A DNA stretch of 64,000 nucleotides from Eutreptiella sp. 'Long Island Sound 2002' (GCA_964036045.1 OZ038378.1:21956941-22020940); one strand, 5' to 3'; counted from the stretch's first letter, positions 1 to 12,090 are shown. A program made the numbers and translations. The notes: generated by a model from the letters alone, not told the origin.

Positions 1-183
1 CGGTCAAACGGCGGATCCCACGGGCTGTGCTCATGCGCAAGACATGCTCAGACACGCGACCCGTGAGGCAAGGCCCGCCCGAACCCCCGGGACACACTAC
101 CCCTGTACCCCCCCCCCCACACACACACACTCTCTTAGACACCAACACCCCCTCATCGACCCGCTTCCCCCCGACGGACACAC

Positions 184-666
184 TTTGCGGGTCAGCATGG
201 CACTCCCCTTGTCGCGCCGGACGGCCAAGAACTGCGCTGTCAGGGCGTCGTCCAGCTGCACGTCATCCTCCAGCAGCCGCAGCGCATCAGCCCCGTCCGC
301 CGTGACCACCTCCCGCTCGTCGCCCTCGTCTTGGGCCAGGGCGTCCGCCAGTTTCAGGAACAGGACCCGACACGCCTGAATGAACTCGCGCTGGTCAATG
401 GTGTCGTCCTCGTTGGGGTCGAGCCAAGAGAACACCTCCTGCTCCCCGTCCGGTCGCCCCATCAGCTGCGCGATGTCGCGTATGAGCGGCATCACGTCAT
501 TGAGCGTCAGGCGGCCGGTGCCGTTGACATCCAACTCGGAAAACCGATGGGCCATGGAGTCTTCGAACACGGCGATGTTGTTGACGAAGGAACGGATCAC
601 GGAGCCTGTGATGGAGGGGCCGCGGGCCTGGCTCTGGAGCCCCGCGTGCAGCATCGGCAAAACCAC
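184..666 (-). CDS. Exon: EF-hand pair of the coiled-coil protein
   Basis: Acceptor CCCCCTTCAG precedes position 666; donor GTGTGT follows 184; 483 nt, 161 codons, phase 0 at both ends. Two 12-residue calcium loops are clear: DVNGTGRLTLND (Gly at position 6, Asp at 12) and DPNEDDTIDQRE (acidic or Asn at 1, 3 and 5; Glu at 12), spaced as a normal EF-hand pair, each with flanking hydrophobic helices. The C-terminal third is acidic (DEGDERE, LLEDDVQLDD). Calcium binding is a strong inference from intact loop residues. Confidence 0.78.
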
Positions 667-3600
667 CTGAAGGGGGAGATGACAGTAGCAGTCCCGAGCT
701 CATATTTGCCCAATTGCCCGCACACTAACCAATGCCCCGTTCCTTACTGTAAGCCCCATGCGGCCAATGCCTGCCACTCAAGCTTGACCCCAGCCCAACA
801 TCGTGAACATGGCGAAAGGGAATGAAACACCATGCAGTATCAGTATTGTGGAAAAGTGCATGAGACTTCGACTTTACTGAATCTGCAGCAGCGCTGGTGC
901 ACACGGCTGCCGTTGTAGCAGTGCTGCTGGTGTAGCGGTGCTGGTGGTGTGACATTGAGTGTGTCACAGTGCTGGCATGGCTGGAAGCTGGTGGATATCC
1001 CTAGAAGCAGAAAGTGTGCATGCCGTGTGTCGTATGTGTACATTGCTGTGTGCCCATTCATCCTGACAGTCGCCAAATGTGTATCGAAATGTGTCTCCTG
1101 CCTGACCCAAAATTCATTGAATGCCGTGCTGGCTTTCATCTTGGAGTGCACTGTGCACAAGGACACCCCGCAAAAGCCTACACAGGGGGGGGGGGGGGGA
1201 TACTAAAAGGCGCACGGGTTTGCATGCACGGCGCCTGTTTGACAGCAGGACACCCTGGCTGGGCAAAAAATATGGCCGAAAAATGGAAAAAAAAAACTCA
1301 AACAAATGCCGTCGTCTACTCAAGTTTTAGACAAAAAAAAGGCTGTTTGAGGTGACCCTGCTTCAGCAGAATAGCACGGGGCCGTCAGCGACAACAGCCC
1401 GGCCCATGCACTGCCTGGCAGCTGCTCGGGCCCAAATCCGACTGCGGCCAGGGGCCAACAGATGGGGCTGAGGTAATGCCAGCACCCCGCCGCCATCAGC
1501 AGCAGCTCACACAGTGGACCCTGACCGCCACCACCCCTCACAAATAGTGTCAAGTACAATAGTACAGTCATGTGCACTACGGCACATTCAACAGCTGCTC
1601 CAACTCAGTTGCCCCAATGTCCGTCAGAAGCAGCTACTGGATGTCTTTGGTGCTACTATGCCCTAGTGTACATTACTGTTACGGGCCACACTACTGATAA
1701 TGGTGTCCGGTGCTCTTCTATTGGTGTGCCTGTCCCTTCCACACCTTGAAAGACAATTATTGGGAACACTTCCGCAACGTCTCACGCTACCGATTTTATC
1801 ATTTTATCATTTTCAGGTGCCGTGCTTTCCATTCATAGGCTGTGTGTATTTTACGGTGCAAGTGCTGTAAAAGTCTACAACACAAGCGTCATAAAAAAGG
1901 CAATCGGATGTGTCAAAAAATGTTGGTCAGCACACTACCTTGGCCAAAATGCTTTGGCGATACAATTTTTTCAAAAACAGGAAGTTTTTGGTTCAAACGG
2001 TTGGTGGGAAACGCGTTTCAATGAAGACAACTATTGTTTTATGACAGGCTCCCACCTTGCCCAAGGGTGGTACCTTTCTCACTAGCACGGACAGCCACCT
2101 GGCCTAGAGTGGTGTCGGACATAAATAATCAATACAATTTTTGAATCGAATTTTGGCCCACCTGCCCACCTTACCCAAGGGTGGATGGTGCCTTTCTCTC
2201 ACAATACTCCCACCTTGCTCAAGGGTGGTGTCCCACTTGTATCATTGCCTGTATGCAATACATGTGCATGCAAAATACAACTTCATGATTGCATCTACAA
2301 CTGGTCTTTTCAATTTTTTTTTGCTGCGCCTCCTCATTATTTTTACAGTGCTTGCTCCATTTTTTCCAACGAAAAAAGTCACTGATCAGGGGCCTACGTG
2401 CCTGCCAAGTGGGGAAAATGCAGAACAGATATGCACAGCGGACGCACCACTACCGGGACACCTGTGCATAGTGCACCCAAGTCCATCTGGAGACCTCAGG
2501 CCTCTTTCTGTCTCCCTGTACCACACCTCAATAGGTGCATCCAGTGCACTATGTGGCTCAATATGTGCATGTATATGGCTGTGGAATACTTCTGGCAATG
2601 TGTGCACAGTGTGTAGTATTGTGTGTGGTACTTGCAGTACTTGGTGCAGTATGATGTGCAGAACTATTTGCAGCACGTCTAGCGCTACATGCAGCACGGC
2701 ACTACATGCAGCACGTCTAGGACGACGTGGGATACTATGTGTAGCGTTACGTGGAGCAGTTTTGTGCGCAGCGTACGCGTACATATACTACATGTCACTA
2801 TGGTCAGCACAATGTGTAGCACTGTACCTCGCACAACATCCAGCACTATGCATCCTGTAATACTAAGTATGGTATTGTGTGCAGTACGATGTGTAGCACT
2901 ACGTGTACCGCATGTACTATGTGCAGCACTACACGTATGTGTTGCAGCATGTGTATCTAACAGGAGGCAGGCACATCAGGCACATCACCATGGTTGTAAC
3001 CCCTTTTGGACCCTATTTTGGTCCCAAAATGGCCGATTTCAAGCCTTTGTGAATCCTTTTCACCACGGGCTCAAAACGGGCCAAAACCACTTGTTTGAGC
3101 ATCCCATGTGCTCGAGGAACGACAAATTCTAATCTGGCACAGTGTCATTGTCATTGCAATGTACCATCAATACCGCCTCCATACGTTGGCAGACCAGCGA
3201 TCATGGCAGTGACGGCGTACTACCGGCCGGCACACGGGCCAGGGGAATTACGGACGGCACAACCGTATGATTCCATGCGGGCACAGCCCACGTGTCAGAA
3301 GTGCACTGGATAAATGGCATGTGCACGGCCTGTGCGTAAGGAGTGCAGTGGACAAAAGGCACGTGCACTATGTGAGAAGCTATACCGGCTGCCGGTCCAA
3401 GAATGCGGCGAAATGCGTCATGGCGCCGCGGAGGGTGTCGCGCATAAATGTGTCGGCATCGTTGTCCCGCAGCTGCAGATCGCCTTCAGGGAAAAGGGCG
3501 TCGCACTGTCTTTGCAGCATCAGCCGCTTCAACTCTGGGCAATCCTCACCCTCGTCAGCGGAGCGCAGAAGCGCTTCCAGATGCCGCGACGGCAGTGCAG

Positions 3601-6600
3601 CCTCCCAATCCTCATGCTCCTGCTGCGCACGCACGGTCGCACCCTTTGCCAGCTCAAGCTCCTCCGCGAGGGCCTCACTGCGATGCACCTCGGCCTCTAT
3701 GGCCGACTGCAACCGCTTCCCTTCGGCCGTCGCTGCCGCCGCATCCGCAGTGTGCGCGCGTGACTCGTCCGCCAGGGCTGCTCGCAGCCGCTCCGCTTCG
3801 GCGCTCGCTGTCTCCGCGTCCGCCGCGCGCGCGTGCGACTCACTCGCCAGCGTCTCATGCAGTCGCTGCACCTCCGCCTCCGCGGCTGCGGCGTCCGCCG
3901 TGCGCGCGCGGCACTCACCCTCCAGCGCCACGCGCAGCCGCTCCGTCTCAGCCTCCGCGGCCGCAATCTCCTGCTCCGCGACCCGCACGGCACCATCTGC
4001 TCGATGCTGCACCCTCCGAGCCAGCCCCTTTTCGAGCTGCTGCACGAGGTCAACCGCCGCAACTGCCTCCTCCCGGACAAGAAACAGCACTGCTTCCACC
4101 GCCGCCAGCTCCAACTCGTGCTGGGCCGCGCTTGCCCCGGTCCGCCACTGCTGAAGCCGTACCTCCTGCTGCGCCTCTTGCAGATCCGCCTGTACTTCCA
4201 CCTTCCCCGTCGTGGCCTGCTGCACTTGCACTCGCAACTCGCCTACCGCCTCCTCAAGCGCTGCATGTGCCTGCTTGGCAGTGGTGGCAGCATCGGCAGC
4301 GGCAGATTGCTGCTGCAGGGCCTCATGTCGCGCTTGCTGCAGGTCGGCCTCGGCCTTGAGCTTCGCAACATTACACTCTTGCACTTGGATCTGAGGGGGG
4401 AAGGAGTTAGCGAGGCTCAGATAGAGCTAACAGGGACGGGGGGTTGCAATGTAAAGGCCAGATGAGTGTGCTAGTTGGTGTTCCCAGGTGCAAGCACTGG
4501 TTTGGGTTTTCAGGACGAAATGGTCCACAGCACTTGCACCAAGCCACTGGGGACCAGTACTTTGGTGCGTGAGAGTGGGACAGGGGCGTGTGGAAGGCAG
4601 AGAGCGCATAGGAACAGCCGGGATAGAGGGGGTGGGGGGACAGGAGATGGAAGGGACGGGGGGTAGACAGAACTTGGGTGACATGTTGGAGTCACTGTTC
4701 GTGCCTGGAGATAGGGCCGGGGGCCTTCGGCATTGAGTCGGTGTACACGGAAGGAAAAAGGCGAACGCCTGCGTCTGCACCCGCCCCCCATCAGCATGAG
4801 GCCCCACCGGTGAGGGCTTCGCCATGATTTGGCTGAAAAATCGCCTTTTGGGGGCGACCCCTGATGCCCTTCCAGGGGCCTTGGGCCAGACGTGGGTCCT
4901 CGTTTGGTGACGATGCGAATACATCCAAACCCATGGAGAGCCGTTTAGCACTAACGAGGCCCCCCCTGTTGGCATGTATGGGCCCTTGAAAAGCCTGTTT
5001 TCGGGCGGTATCAACCCATTCGTGTAGATTCAGGACCTGGGGCAACTTTGTGATGCGTGTTCAGAGTGATTTCCTGAGAGCTGGACCTGGACCTGCTGAT
5101 GGCAATAGAATTTCTTGGGCCTCAGACCCACTCCGCCCCTGCCCTCCCACTGGGGTCGACCCACCCTCAATCGACAGCCTAGAATGGACCTGCGCCGCCG
5201 CTAATTCTTGTTCCAATGTCGTATTCCTGATCAGTAGCGCCTTCGCATCCTCCTGCTCGCACTGCTGCAGCTGAACTTTGCTGCGGAATGCATCAGCAGC
5301 AGCACGAACCTCGACCAGGTCGTTCACCGCCTTCACGCGTTGCGCCTGCGTCTCCTTCAGCTGCAGTGTGAGGCTGTTCACGGTCTGTGACAACTCCTTC
5401 CGGCCATTCTGCGCCACGGCCTTGTCCCTTAATGCCTCCTTGAGCTCCCACCACAATTTGGTATTCTCGGACTGAGGCGAAGGCACAGAGATCTCGGTGT
5501 ACGATGCACCAAGGCAAACACAACCAACCCAAACCAACAACAAAAATGACCGCACTCAGCACAAACGTGACAGTGAACATCAAGTGAACATCACTAGAAC
5601 AAGAACACAGTGGATACGTTGCACATGAATCACTGACATTTTGGGGCAGAGGCATATCGCACGGCATCTGGGTGTCAACAAAAACCCAAAAGCCCATGCG
5701 CCTACGGGTTCATGCTCGTAGTCATATTCGCTCCGTGTTGGGGCAGGAAAGGCGTGATGGTTGAAAAAAGACCCAGACAAGACGGTGAATGACAGTACTG
5801 CACTCCAGGAGGAAATTGTGCCTTATTGAGGTGCTTACTGCCCCTCATTAGTGTATGTGTTTGTAGTTCACGTGCGTCGATATGTTTGTGGCGTCGAAAC
5901 AGCAAGTAGCTCGCAGAGACAGGAATCAGGAACGTGGCCTAAGCCCCACAAATGCTATGGCAGAGCCATCCTCATCCCAGCTTCAATCACAGCAGCCACT
6001 ATACCGCCTTCTGCCAGTTCCCCATCAGTCATCCCAGCGCCCCACCCATTGCGAGTCGATTCATAGCCCTGATGATGTCCGGGGCGTCTCCGTCGGTACT
6101 TGGGGACCAGTCAATTGAGGTCCTTTTTTAAAGGGAGAGGGAGTTCTGCCAAGGTGCCTCTAATGCCAGCCCCCCCCCCTTTCCCTCCCACACACACAAT
6201 TGAAGCACGCCCGACCTTGTCTGCCATTGCAGGGGCTCATGGCTCTGCCAACGACCACACTTTCACACCACCGACCTGCCGCTGACGGACGTACGCAACA
6301 CCACAAATCCGTCCAGAGGAACGGCCCCAAATTCATTTCAGGCTGCGACTAAGATGTGCCATGGCACGGATGTACAGGCCTCGCCGAAGCGACCAGTGCT
6401 TTGGCTGAACCCTCCATCGCTGACGACGTTGGGCAGTTTTGGAATCGGCGCAGTGCGCCTCATATTCAGTGACAGCACGTTTCAACAGTTGTTAAAACTC
6501 TCCAAAAAATTTTTGTGCTTGTGTTGCATCATACAGGCCCACTGATGGTCCGTTCAAATTAGCCCTGGCCCAGCAAACCCCCATTTTCTGTGTTCTGGGT

Positions 6601-9600
6601 ATCTGTCAGATGATCCGGCCACGTGCGCCCGGCGCGAACGTCGGTGGGTCCGATACGATTCCGCTCGGCCCCACTCCGGACATCCGATTGCTGCTCTTGT
6701 ACGAGCCCCGGCAGCGGCAACGCCGCGACCCTGACGCCCCCTCCGGCGTTTTGCCAGTGACCCGCATCCCCCGCCCGTGTGTGTGGGGCGCTGGGGTCTC
6801 CCCATGTTCTCCAAGTGTGAGGCAAAGGTCAGTGGAATGGAGGTTCCCCTTGTGCCCGGAGGGGCATGTTCAGTCTTTGAGGGATGTGACCGCCCCACTT
6901 CCCCATGCGAACTGGGATGCTCGGGCTGGGGGGCTGGGGGGCTGGGGGTTGGGGGGCTGGGGAGCTACATGTAAGCGGCCGTTGCACCAACAGTGCAAGA
7001 GACACGCCCTTCGTGAGCAGGTTGCAGCTGCTGATGAGGCACCATGCAGCGATGCACAAACAAAACCACGAACACGCACGAACGAAAGACGACGGAGAAG
7101 ACAAACACAACATCAACAGGTACACAAACAAGCAATGAAGACTCAGATCACAAGAACACGCACCGGACGGAGCCCACATCCCGCAGATGGATGTATGTGC
7201 TGGATTTTGAATTCGTCGTACGTGGGGAATTTTCGGCAAACGTCCCCAGTTTAACAGAGCCATCCGTGCGCTGAATGGAATCGATTTACCAGTAGCAACA
7301 CCAGCCACGGGCCTTTGGCAGCTGTGGCAGAAAACAAAGCCATTACCTGCCTCTTCTCTCATGCAAACTCAAAGCTTTCACATGGTCTCTGGGATGAGCC
7401 AGTGCGTAGCTGATTGCAAGCTGTTATCCAACGTCGCTCTGAATGACGATCCCAATGGTCCGGCCCCTCTCAACACCCCAAACTGATAACCATCTGCTCA
7501 CGTCTGCCCGCTTTGCTGGCATCCCCGGACAAGTTGGTAAGGCAAGCGTGCCTTACTGGCTGCTGTCCCCGCCCCCCCTTTTGGTGACAAGGGGTCAGGT
7601 GTGTGCACGTGTGGAGGCATGTCTGGGGGGGCAGGCGCGCCTGAAGGTCTAGAAGTCGCAGGAGGTAATTCGCCGGACCAGGCGGCAGGTGGCACTGCTC
7701 TCCGACCTTGTGGACTACCCTCATGAAGCGAGGCGAGGTACAGGGACAGCCAACAGGGGACTGAATGTGGTAGGGAATTCAACACGGCTTCACAGGCAGC
7801 GGGGTGGCATGCCACTTGTCAAAATGTGTTGAGGACAAATATCAAGGAAATGATACACTGTACATTTCGACGATTGGGGATCGTCCTGCTCTGTATTCTC
7901 GGGTTTGCTCTTCTCTACTTGTGTACAGGATCCCCCATTCTTAATGGCAAAATATTTCTTGCCTGCAATTCTCCTGGGATAAAACCATCACTTTTTCAAT
8001 GACACCAGCAAGAGGTAATTAGACAACTCTGATCAATGCCGGTGAAACAGTTAAGATTGTTGTGCCGTTTCCGACTTGCCGAAGACCCAGAAGAAGCAGT
8101 CGCTCACCAATGGGTATAAATGGGTATAAAACACATAATTCAAAGACGAAGACAAACAGCCGGCAACAACAAAGGAAAAAGATGTCCCATGCATGAATCA
8201 ACACCATCATGACCTGTAGCTTATCCTTCTCGTTCTCAAGACAACTGCGCGCCTCGGCTGCCTGCGCCATCAACCCGGTACACGCTCGTTTCTCGTCCAT
8301 CACGCCCTGCTCGTGCTGCACGAGACGCGCCTTCTGCTCCTCCAGCTGCCGCCGCAAGGTCTCGAGCTGGTGCCTCTCCTCCTGAATCTGTCGTTGCAAC
8401 ACAGTCTGCTCCTCCTGCATCTTCCGCTTGGCCTTCGCCATAAACTCCTGCTCCATAGTCTGCCGCTCGCGTGCCAGATTCGCCTCCATCACCTTTGGAA
8501 TGCAGAGGGCGCGCACACTCTGCATATATCCTGGCGGAGGCACGCACTTCGTGTGAAGGGCCCGCGCGCGGGCAGTTGCAGGCCAACCATTGTGGCTTTC
8601 CAGTGAAATGGTATGTTTGCCTGAGGCATGAGCACACCAGGTTACTGTTGCATGAATACCACACCAGAGGACACACTTTTTTTTGTAGATCCGGGCCATG
8701 CAGCGACCTCCTCTTGGCATGTTGCAATGGCGCCTCGTGCATTCTGAGCGTTTGAAAGGGAAAGAGGACACACCATAGCGAAAAGGCAGGGACTTTGTCA
8801 CCCTGTCCCCTCCTCCTCGTCGCATTTGCGCTCCTGTCGCTCCCCTGTCACGCAACGGCCCTCGGTGACCAGCCAACCCTGAACTGCCGTCAAGCACAAC
8901 ATTTCACAATGCAGAAGGGCTCGTCCAGGAGTGAGATTTCTTTCCCAACGGGTGTGGGCCCCTGGGGTACATGGTGCGGACATTGGCTGTAGGGGTCCGG
9001 GCCTTGCAGCTGTGCGCCATGGCCATGAAGGAAGCTCTGTGTCCTTTGACTTGATGTATGTGAGGGCACTTCAGATGAGGGTCAAACAATACGGGCCAGA
9101 GCCCACCCCGGCGCTGTTGTACCGTATGGCGGCACACTCGTACCACGGTGTACCATGAACACCCTGTTCCGTGGACGCTGACGGGATGGCACCCGCTCCC
9201 CCCTAAACCCCACCAGCCGCCAAAGAGGTGCCCCATTCTTTGTCGCATCTCTGGTGTGGGTAACGCAAGCGGTCTTTGGTTTGCAGGGCTGCCGAGTGGA
9301 GCAATGGGGGCTCTGACTACTCACAAGAAATTTGGGTGGACAGGACAAGGGGGGGGGGGGGGGGCACAGGGCCGGGGGGTTACAACGTCCTCGTTTGCAG
9401 TGGCAGATCTTTCAGGCCAGGGTTGCGATGATTGCCTCCCCGCTGCCCCAACCGCATCTGTGTGTGCCTTTGCGAAATCCTACACAAGGCACTGAGAGGC
9501 CCTCCATGACGTGTGTGCCATGTGCGTGACTGATGCGGAGTTACGTGGGCGGCCCTGTGCTGCCCTGCGATGCCTGTGCGGTAAATGCCCGTGCGCTTGG

Positions 9601-11120
9601 CCTCTCCGTGCCCCAGGAGCGCCCTGCCCGTGATCTGCAGGTGTCGCGTGCGCATTCCCTTAGTGAGCCGCGTTGACACGCAAAAGCTAATCCAAGCACA
9701 AGCACCGGGGCAGCTCAAAACACTGCCGGCCCGAAGTAACCTTGTGGCATCGCCATGACCCGCTCAACCAGCGCCGTCTGCCCCCGCCCCCGTCCTTGGG
9801 GCTGGCACCGAAACCCGCAGTTTGCGTCACCCCCCGACGCGCCGCGCGCACGAGAGACTAGGGCTGGAGTGTTGGACAGTGGGGGTGGGCAGAGATCCTG
9901 CACATTTCCATGCAACATGCCGGGCACGCGTGATCCTGCACGAAGGCACGAGATGCAGGGGGTACAGGCCAGGCGCACGCCAAGCAACTGCCATGAGCAT
10001 ATCGTGCACCGGTCACACACAGGGCACGTACAGGGCATGCACAGCGGGGCACAGGGAACGCACCTTTAGAGCATTCCGCTCTTCCTGCACCTTCCGCTTG
10101 GCATGCCCGATGATCTGCGTCTCCATCGTCTGCCGCTCGCGCACCAAGGAGGCCTCCACCTCCGCCTTCCGCTGCAGCAGCTGCCGGCGCTCCGCCTCCA
10201 GCAAGCGCTCGGTATGCTGCACCTTCTGATGGTCGGCCTGCCAGTTCTGTTCCTGCTCGTCGTCCGGGTCCGCATGGGCCCAAGCCGAGTAGTTCTTCGC
10301 TCCTGCATCGGCGCCCCCCAGGTTCTCCCCGGCGACGTGCTGCGCACGGGTAGTGACAGGAGAGTCGCATGTGCGGGGGGCGACCTTGTCGGGGCTGGCC
10401 TGTGCGGCACGTGGCGCGCATTTGGTGCCGTTGGAGGCCTGCCATACGTCGTCCAGACAGCCTTGAAAGACGAGCAGCGATGAGGAATGCCTGAGCGATG
10501 GACCCTGTAGTCTCCAGGGGTGCATTCCAAACCTTCACACCACACCGTGAGGGATGTGCCGGCGAAGGGCACCAGGTACGGCCCGGTAAGGTGCTACAGT
10601 GGCGAGGGGTCGCGGGTGAATGGGTGGCGGTGTGAAGCAGAATGCCAAGACAGAGTAGTGGGAGGTCAGAAGGCAGGGGAACGAAAGGGAGGGAGGGGGA
10701 GAGGGGTGCTCCCTTCGTCCATCTAAATCCTGCCCCTCCCGTTTGTCTCTGCCCATCCCTCACACACAGACACACCCATGCCTCCCTCCTGCTTTCTTCC
10801 TCCCTTTGACTTGTGCTATGGTGGAGCGGGGGTTGGGGGGGGTGAGAGAAAGACGCTGGGAGATGACAAAGGACACCTTTGATGTTCTGGAGCAGCTGCC
10901 GTCGTTCCGCGTGTCCGGCACGGCCTTGTGTGGGGCTCTTGTATGCCGCCGCAGCATCGCACTCCAACAGGTCTTCAGTGGGCAGCCCCGACAACGATGT
11001 GGCAGTCAAGGTCGCGGCGCTCTCACACGCATGCACCCCTTCCTTCCAGAACGGGCAGTCCTTCGGCGACCGAAAGGGGCAGCCCTGGGTCGCACGGTAG
11101 GGGCTGCCAGAGTGGCGCAT
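184..11120 (-). CDS. Multi-exon coiled-coil protein with C-terminal EF-hand pair (partial)
   Basis: Gene model on the minus strand, exons in order 10877-11120 (uncertain start), 10064-10461, 8214-8492, 5190-5471, 3386-4390, 184-666. The junctions agree in phase: the first exon ends in phase 1 and exon 10064-10461 takes it up; all later borders are phase 0. Products are Glu/Gln/Ala/Arg-rich helices with heptad character over about 650 residues, followed by two EF-hand loops. Known biology: such proteins are usually calcium-responsive cytoskeletal or scaffold proteins; I do not recognise a specific family. The last visible exon ends in a GTGTGT donor, so the 3' end lies outside the window. Introns are 0.4-2.7 kb and carry simple repeats. 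Inferred from sequence only. Confidence 0.6.
2580..2960. repeat. Degenerate ATGTGCAGCACTA-type tandem repeat
   Basis: Many imperfect copies of a short unit resembling ATGTGCAGCACTACGTG, including RTGYAGCACTA, GTGTAGCACTA and ATGCAGCACGTCTAG. Periodicity is irregular at about 12-25 bp. It lies in an intron of the coiled-coil gene and resembles the array at 20050-20490 in style but not in sequence. Confidence 0.6.
2999..3130 (+). repeat. Dispersed repeat copy (CCACTTGTTTGAGCA family)
   Basis: Contains CCACTTGTTTGAGCATCCCA and stretches such as GGGCCAAAACC that recur at 35560-36410 and, inverted, at 39560-40215. This is the leftmost isolated copy of that family. Confidence 0.6.
3386..4390 (-). 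CDS. Exon: Ala/Glu-rich coiled coil with four 25-residue repeats
   Basis: Acceptor CCCCTCAG before 4390, donor GTATAG after 3386; 1005 nt, 335 codons, phase 0 to 0. The first half is helical coiled coil (ADLQQARHEALQQQ, VQADLQEAQQEVRLQQ). Around 3653-3952 there are four consecutive 25-residue units, each beginning AE-x-x-RL and followed by an acidic/Arg/Ala-rich stretch, for example AEAERLRAALADESRAHTAD. Twenty-five residues equals two heptads plus a hendecad, as in stuttered coiled coils. The exon ends with a mixed segment just before the EF-hand exon. Confidence 0.75.
3653..3952 (-). repeat. Coding tandem repeat, 4 x 75 bp
   Basis: Four in-frame 75-bp units code for the 25-residue coiled-coil repeats. 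Units 1 and 3 are closest (ERLRVALE versus ERLRAALA; ARTADAAAA versus AHTADAAAA). Unit 4 is the most diverged. Confidence 0.65.
5190..5471 (-). CDS. Exon: coiled coil
   Basis: Acceptor CTTCGCCTCAG before 5471, donor GTCCAT after 5190; 282 nt, 94 codons, phase 0 to 0. Helical residues throughout (LWWELKEALRDKAVAQ, SLTLQLKETQAQRVKAV, RNTTLEQELAAAQ) with no Pro and few Gly, fitting a rod segment joined in phase to 3386-4390. Confidence 0.68.
5472..8213 (-). other. Intron, no exon recognised
   Basis: A 2.7-kb interval. It contains a GGCTGGGG-type short tandem near 6922-6962, A/C-rich sequence at 7040-7140 and scattered open frames lacking coding character. I see no further coiled-coil segment here. 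Confidence 0.45.
8214..8492 (-). CDS. Exon: coiled coil, paralogous to exon 10064-10461
   Basis: Acceptor CATTCCAAAG before 8492, donor GTCATG after 8214; 279 nt, 93 codons, phase 0 to 0. It contains LARERQTMEQEFMAKAKRK, which matches the end of the upstream exon (LVRERQTMETQIIGHAKRK), so the two exons look like a tandem exon duplication. The rest is continuous coiled coil (QIQEERHQLETLRRQLEEQ). Confidence 0.72.
8493..10063 (-). other. Intron with poly-G tract
   Basis: No convincing exon. Contains a G run of about 14 at 9350-9363. On the coding strand it begins with donor GTGCGT. Confidence 0.45.
10064..10461 (-). CDS. Exon: coiled coil
   Basis: Acceptor CGTCTTTCAAG before 10461, donor GTGCGT after 10064; 398 nt, taking up phase 1 and ending in phase 0. 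Its N-terminal part is low-complexity and polar; the C-terminal part is coiled coil (QKVQHTERLLEAERRQLLQ, then the RERQTMET block shared with 8214-8492). The start of this exon is less certain than its end. Confidence 0.62.
10877..11120 (-). CDS. Possible 5' exon of the coiled-coil gene
   Basis: Donor GTGTCC after 10877, in phase 1, matching the next exon. The C-terminal end (HAERRQLLQNIK) is helical and resembles the following exon. ATG at 11120 is the first in frame (context GGGCCCATGCGC), but the real start may be an upstream splice junction. Confidence 0.38.
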
Positions 11121-11390
11121 GGGCCCCAAAGGGGGGTGTTGATGGGCCGTGCAGTGAGGCCGCTACACAAGGAGCTGCCAAGCCGTGGAGCAAACAAATA
11201 GTAAGGGCTAGTGACCAAAGGGAGGAACGGTTGCAATGGGGCACAACATGAGCATGCAATGGGGACTCATGGCGGAATCATGGAGGTTGCACCATCGACT
11301 ATGGACAATGCATGCAAGAAGATGGGCACAAAAGGCACAACATTGGAATTTTTCAAGTTGAAACAACCACATGGTGCAAACAAATACTCC

Positions 11391-11475
11391 CAGTATACGG
11401 CTGTATACTCTTAGTATACGGCCGTATACTCCGGAGTATCAACGGCCGTATACTGAGGTATTGGAGCCTTGAGAT
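11391..11475. repeat. GTATACGGCCGTATAC palindrome cluster
   Basis: Repeated palindromic motif: AGTATACGGCTGTATACT-like near 11392, a perfect 18-bp palindrome AGTATACGGCCGTATACT near 11411, then ACGGCCGTATACT near 11441 and ATACGGCTATATAC near 11473. Confidence 0.7.
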
Positions 11476-11648
11476 ACGGCTATATACCCTAAGAGCCCAA
11501 AATGGGGTAGTTTCAAACACAATATTCCTTTGGCTACCGGGTACGTAGGGTACGCTGGTACCCGCATATACCCACATGGGAACAAAAAAAAACGTTGTGA
11601 TTCGTTGGGAGCGTCAAATGTTGGGAACATTGGGGAACAATTTGCGGT

Positions 11649-11790
11649 ATGTACCCGCATATTGTACCTGGTAACAAATAGTGTTCCCGGACGTTTAGAA
11701 CGTCCCCTACATCTAGGACGTTCTAAACCAAGATATGTGGGAACACTATTTGTTACCGGGTACAATATGCGGGTACATATGTACCCGCAT
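11649..11790. repeat. Long near-perfect inverted repeat (hairpin)
   Basis: Left arm 11649-11705 and right arm 11716-11778 are reverse complements apart from a few mismatches and a short insertion, separated by about 10 bp. The right end then turns back on itself as a perfect 24-bp palindrome at 11767-11790 (ATGCGGGTACAT followed by its complement). Short related TACCCGG/CCGGGTA motifs flank it at 11540-11570 and 11838-11846. A foldback MITE is the simplest reading. Confidence 0.75.
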
Positions 11791-11899
11791 AACGGAACGT
11801 CCTAAACATTGTCAGGACATGTGGGGAACAACACCGTGTACCCGGCTACAAAAAGCGGTAACACATGTTCCCATGGACCCATTTGCTGTCGACCACGGG

Positions 11900-12090
11900 G
11901 GGACGTCTCCTCGCTTCTGTACGCGACTCCCCCCCCCCAGTAGAAATGGGCCGAAGGCCCCCACGGGGGGGGGGCTTCCGGGGGGGGGGGGCTAGCCGCC
12001 GAGGAGGGCTTCTCTAGGGGACTAGCTAGTCGCTGCTAGTTGCTAGGGGGGGGGGGGGGCTAAGGGAGAGGGTTTAGCAGAGGTCTAGTC
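11900..12090. repeat. G/C-homopolymer block with degenerate TIR-family motif
   Basis: Long C and G runs surround TGTACGCGACTCCCCCC, which resembles the TGTATGCGACCCCCCC end of the repeat family at 47.2 and 55.1 kb, followed by GGGCCGAAGGCCC, a small hairpin like the GGCGCC hairpins of that family. Confidence 0.45.

Larger units (their letters stand above)
667..3385 (-). other. Intron with degenerate repeats
   Basis: No convincing exon. It holds a 13-G run near 1187-1199, A-rich stretches near 1267-1340, a degenerate repeat at 2580-2960, and one copy of a dispersed repeat at 2999-3130. The donor on the coding strand is GTATAG, whose TAG would also end the upstream exon in frame if splicing did not occur. 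Confidence 0.5.
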
